Assembly (NCBI GenBank): GCA_900553515.1
Contig: USDN01000039.1
Span: 1 to 25,096, forward strand
Origin: an uncultured Blautia sp.
GTDB lineage: Bacteria; Bacillota; Clostridia; Lachnospirales; Lachnospiraceae
Reading direction: 5' to 3'
DNA: 25,096 nucleotides
Every line of letters starts with the position of its first letter. Positions within the stretch are counted from its first letter, which is position 1. The position numbers and the translations under genes were made by a program. This document shows, piece after piece, positions 23,052 to 25,096 of this stretch. The notes below the pieces were generated by a model, which was not told the origin of the DNA, did not search any database, and was given only the letters and a program-made list of their open reading frames with translations.

Positions 23052-23936
23052 TCAGCCTTTGATTCCACCTGTAACACCGCCGATGATCTTCTCTGACAGG
23101 AATACATAGAGGATAAAGGTAGGCAGGAATACAATGATAACCGCTGCAAACATACCAGCCCAGTCACCTGTATACTTCATAGAGTTGATCATTCCGTAAA
23201 GTCCCGGAGCTACCGGTTTCAGCTTATCGGAACTTGCAAAGATCAGTGACAGGAAGTATTCGTTCCAGATATTGATAAAGTTAAAGATTGTTACTGTTAC
23301 AATACCTGACTGTGCCATTGGAAACATGATCTTCCAGAAAGTTTTCATTGGAGGACATCCGTCAATGGCTGCAGCCTCTTCGTAGGTTTTTGAAATGTTG
23401 CTGAAAAATGTCAGCAGGAAAATCGTCGTATAAGGTACATTGATTCCCACATACAGAAGGATCAGCGTTCCTTTTGCCAGCGGAATGTTGTTCAGGATTC
23501 CCATACCGGAAATAATACTGAACAGCGGAAGAACTACCATGATCGCCGGAACACCCATAGCAGATACGAAGCTTGTCTGGATGAATTTATTTGCAATAAA
23601 ATCAAATCTGGACAGTACATAGGCTGCCGGAGCGCACACCAGGATCAGTGCAACACAGGAAACTACAGAATATAACAGAGAGTTTCCAAAAAATCCTGCA
23701 ACACCGGATCCGTTCCATGCCTTTGCATAGTTTTCAAAATGAAGTCCTGTTTCAAATTTCAGAGCCTTACCCTGGAAAATTTCGGCAGTTGTGGAAAAGC
23801 TGGCGCAAAATACCCAGCCCAAAAGTACAACTGTAAAAATAACCCAGAGAAGAATAATTATGTATCCAGGTGCCAGCTTCAGCTCTTGCTTCAGATTAAA
23901 CGGGCGACGCGGCTCCTTTTCCTTTGACTTTGCCAT
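23052..23936 (-). CDS. ABC sugar transporter permease, MalG-like (CUT1)
   Basis: One of two membrane subunits of a carbohydrate importer. It has six predicted membrane segments, the first at about residues 30-50. The cytoplasmic EAA loop EEAAAIDGCPPMKTFWKIMFP contacts the ATPase. The ATG at 23936 is chosen because AGGAGG ends 8 nt upstream. An in-frame GTG at 23945 overlaps that site and is unlikely. It starts 12 nt after the MalF-like gene. No ATPase gene is present: CUT1 systems often share an MsmK/UgpC-type ATPase encoded elsewhere. Confidence 0.93.
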   Translation of the reverse strand: MAKSKEKEPRRPFNLKQELKLAPGYIIILLWVIFTVVLLGWVFCASFSTTAEIFQGKALKFETGLHFENYAKAWNGSGVAGFFGNSLLYSVVSCVALILVCAPAAYVLSRFDFIANKFIQTSFVSAMGVPAIMVVLPLFSIISGMGILNNIPLAKGTLILLYVGINVPYTTIFLLTFFSNISKTYEEAAAIDGCPPMKTFWKIMFPMAQSGIVTVTIFNFINIWNEYFLSLIFASSDKLKPVAPGLYGMINSMKYTGDWAGMFAAVIIVFLPTFILYVFLSEKIIGGVTGGIKG

Positions 23937-23948
23937 AGCAAGCACCTC

Positions 23949-24854
23949 CTAAAATTCTAAATCGTCGTCTTTGATTGCTTTGTTACAAATAGTGAATATA
24001 AGTACCACACATAAGCTCAGGAGAACACCGATAGCAGCTCCAAGTCCGGAGTTACGTTCAGTTACTGTATTTCCTCCGCCGAAGATCTGCATGTACATAT
24101 ATACATAGGGCGTAATAGTCTGTGTATCTGCCGTTACGTTAGAGAACAGCTGTGACCATACGAAAAATCCTACAGAACTTACAGACCACATAGTGATGTT
24201 TGTTTTAAACACACCCTTCAGAAGAGGAAGAGTCATATAGCGGAACTGCGCCAGCTTATTGGCGCCATCAATGGTTGCCGCCTCATAGTATTCCGGGCTG
24301 ATACGTTCAATACCGGAAAGCCAGATCAGCATGTGATAGCCTACCATACCAAAGCAGTAAGCTAGCAGCAGCGCCATGAATTTATGTTCATTATCCAGCC
24401 ACTGTACTTTTGCCAGACCCTCCAGATGAAGCGCCTCAAAAAAGCTCTTAAGGAGTCCAAATCTTGGGCTGTATACATACTGAAGCCACATAGTAGCCAG
24501 GGCAACTGCACTTACGATATTCGGCATGTAGATAATAGCACGGAAGAATTTTTTGCCGCGGATTCCGCTTGTAAGGATCGCTGCAAAAAGAAGTGACAGG
24601 GACATAACGATCAGGCCGCCAAAGAACCAGATACGGAAAAGATTATAACATGCGGTGCGGAAAAGACTTGTGTTGATCAGTTTTACATAGTTGTCCAGAC
24701 CGACAAAGCTCCACAGGTTCATAGCATCCGTAACACCTTCGATTTTGAAGAAGCTCATGAGAATGGTCTTCAGTATCGGATACAGAAAGATTCCCAGGAA
24801 CAGAAGTACTGCCGGTGTCAGGAATACCACGATCATTGTTTTATTTTTCTTCAA
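23949..24854 (-). CDS. ABC sugar transporter permease, MalF-like (CUT1)
   Basis: Partner membrane subunit of the importer. It has six predicted membrane segments, with the first just after the N-terminus (TMIVVFLTPAVLLFLGIFLY), and the EAA loop YYEAATIDGANKLAQFRYMTLP. I place the start at a TTG at 24854 (next residues KKNKTM), 8 nt after a GAGGAGG site. The reading frame extends upstream to a TTG at 24884, but that codon lies in the T-run after a hairpin and has no ribosome site. It follows the binding-protein gene with a hairpin between them. Confidence 0.92.
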   Translation of the reverse strand: MKKNKTMIVVFLTPAVLLFLGIFLYPILKTILMSFFKIEGVTDAMNLWSFVGLDNYVKLINTSLFRTACYNLFRIWFFGGLIVMSLSLLFAAILTSGIRGKKFFRAIIYMPNIVSAVALATMWLQYVYSPRFGLLKSFFEALHLEGLAKVQWLDNEHKFMALLLAYCFGMVGYHMLIWLSGIERISPEYYEAATIDGANKLAQFRYMTLPLLKGVFKTNITMWSVSSVGFFVWSQLFSNVTADTQTITPYVYMYMQIFGGGNTVTERNSGLGAAIGVLLSLCVVLIFTICNKAIKDDDLEF

Positions 24855-24880
24855 TATGGTTTCCTCCTCTTTTATTTCCC

Positions 24881-24920
24881 TCAAAAGAAAAGACGGCGGC
24901 AGCGTAAAAACGATGCCACC
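24881..24920 (-). terminator. Intercistronic hairpin after the solute-binding protein gene
   Basis: On the minus strand, GGTGGCATCG (24911-24920) and CGCTGCCGCC (24895-24904) pair with one G-U and one mismatch around a 6-nt loop. A T-rich tract (24881-24893) follows. It probably acts as a partial terminator or an mRNA 3'-end stabiliser, so that the binding protein is made in excess over the permeases, as is known for malE/malF-type operons. Confidence 0.5.
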
Positions 24921-24941
24921 ATCTCTGCTCTGCTTATTTTA

Positions 24942-25096
24942 TTATTTAGCAGCTTCCTGCATTGCAGCTACAAATTCGTCTGCTGTCAGGGAACCAGCCA
25001 TCAGTTTAATGAAGTTCTCTTTGATAACCGGAGTCATATCTACGTTTGTCTCAACGCCTGCTGCCCATGTGAAACGGCCTGTGCTCTGCTCGATAA
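24942..25096 (-). CDS. ABC sugar transporter solute-binding protein, C-terminal fragment
   Basis: Only the last 51 residues are in the window, ending TADEFVAAMQEAAK and a TAA at 24942-24944. The stretch includes FIKLMAGSLTADEF, which matches the usual C-terminal helix of family 1 (CUT1) extracellular binding proteins, and it directly precedes two CUT1 permeases. The signal peptide and ligand site lie beyond the edge, so the sugar bound cannot be read here. Confidence 0.85.
   Translation of the reverse strand, partial: IEQSTGRFTWAAGVETNVDMTPVIKENFIKLMAGSLTADEFVAAMQEAAK

Overview
The window looks like the chromosome of a gut anaerobe in the Lachnospiraceae (Clostridia), possibly close to Blautia. 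This is inferred from the gene set (hprK, a DUF1846 protein, ftsH-uvrC-hprK-glk, a NahK/GalE sugar cluster), strong AGGAGG-type ribosome sites, GTG and TTG starts, and moderate GC. It was not confirmed by any search.

Left part (1-4928): a tRNA-Ser(UGA) cut by the window edge, then leftward-transcribed housekeeping genes. rnz-tsaD-ispD and tsaE-tsaB-rimI together hold most of the t6A tRNA-modification machinery, plus a tRNA 3'-processing enzyme, an S18 acetyltransferase and an isoprenoid enzyme. Between the two groups is a roughly 240-nt stretch bracketed by two terminator-like hairpins, with no gene I can name.

4929-6658: an insertion sequence with an intact DDE (IS1182/IS4-like) transposase, flanked by a 13-bp direct repeat. 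It sits between a good promoter (TTGCGA-17-TATAAT) and the ribosome site of a cyclophilin gene, so it splits that gene's leader.

6687-9456: cyclophilin, a YigZ/IMPACT protein, a GNAT acetyltransferase and a membrane-anchored C39-like cysteine peptidase. 9717-12353: a class A penicillin-binding protein with a repetitive Glu-Asp-Pro-Asn/Gly tail. It converges on the leftward operon ftsH-uvrC-hprK-glk (12444-18214), which covers membrane proteolysis, nucleotide excision repair, catabolite control and glucose phosphorylation. A DUF1846 gene (18382-19872) diverges from ftsH.

Right part (19922-25096): a leftward sugar operon, in transcription order: solute-binding protein (partial), two CUT1 ABC permeases, a sugar-phosphate nucleotidyltransferase, an N-acetylhexosamine 1-kinase-like protein, and a GalE epimerase. 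The GalE has Cys at the position that is the gate residue Tyr299 in E. coli GalE, which predicts that it accepts N-acetylated UDP-sugars. Together this suggests import and activation of HexNAc-containing glycans (mucin or milk-oligosaccharide type), with a non-GalT nucleotidyltransferase where bifidobacteria use LnpC.

No CRISPR array, phage or wholly unfamiliar multigene system was seen. The most interesting items are the insertion sequence and its regulatory setting, and the HexNAc sugar operon.
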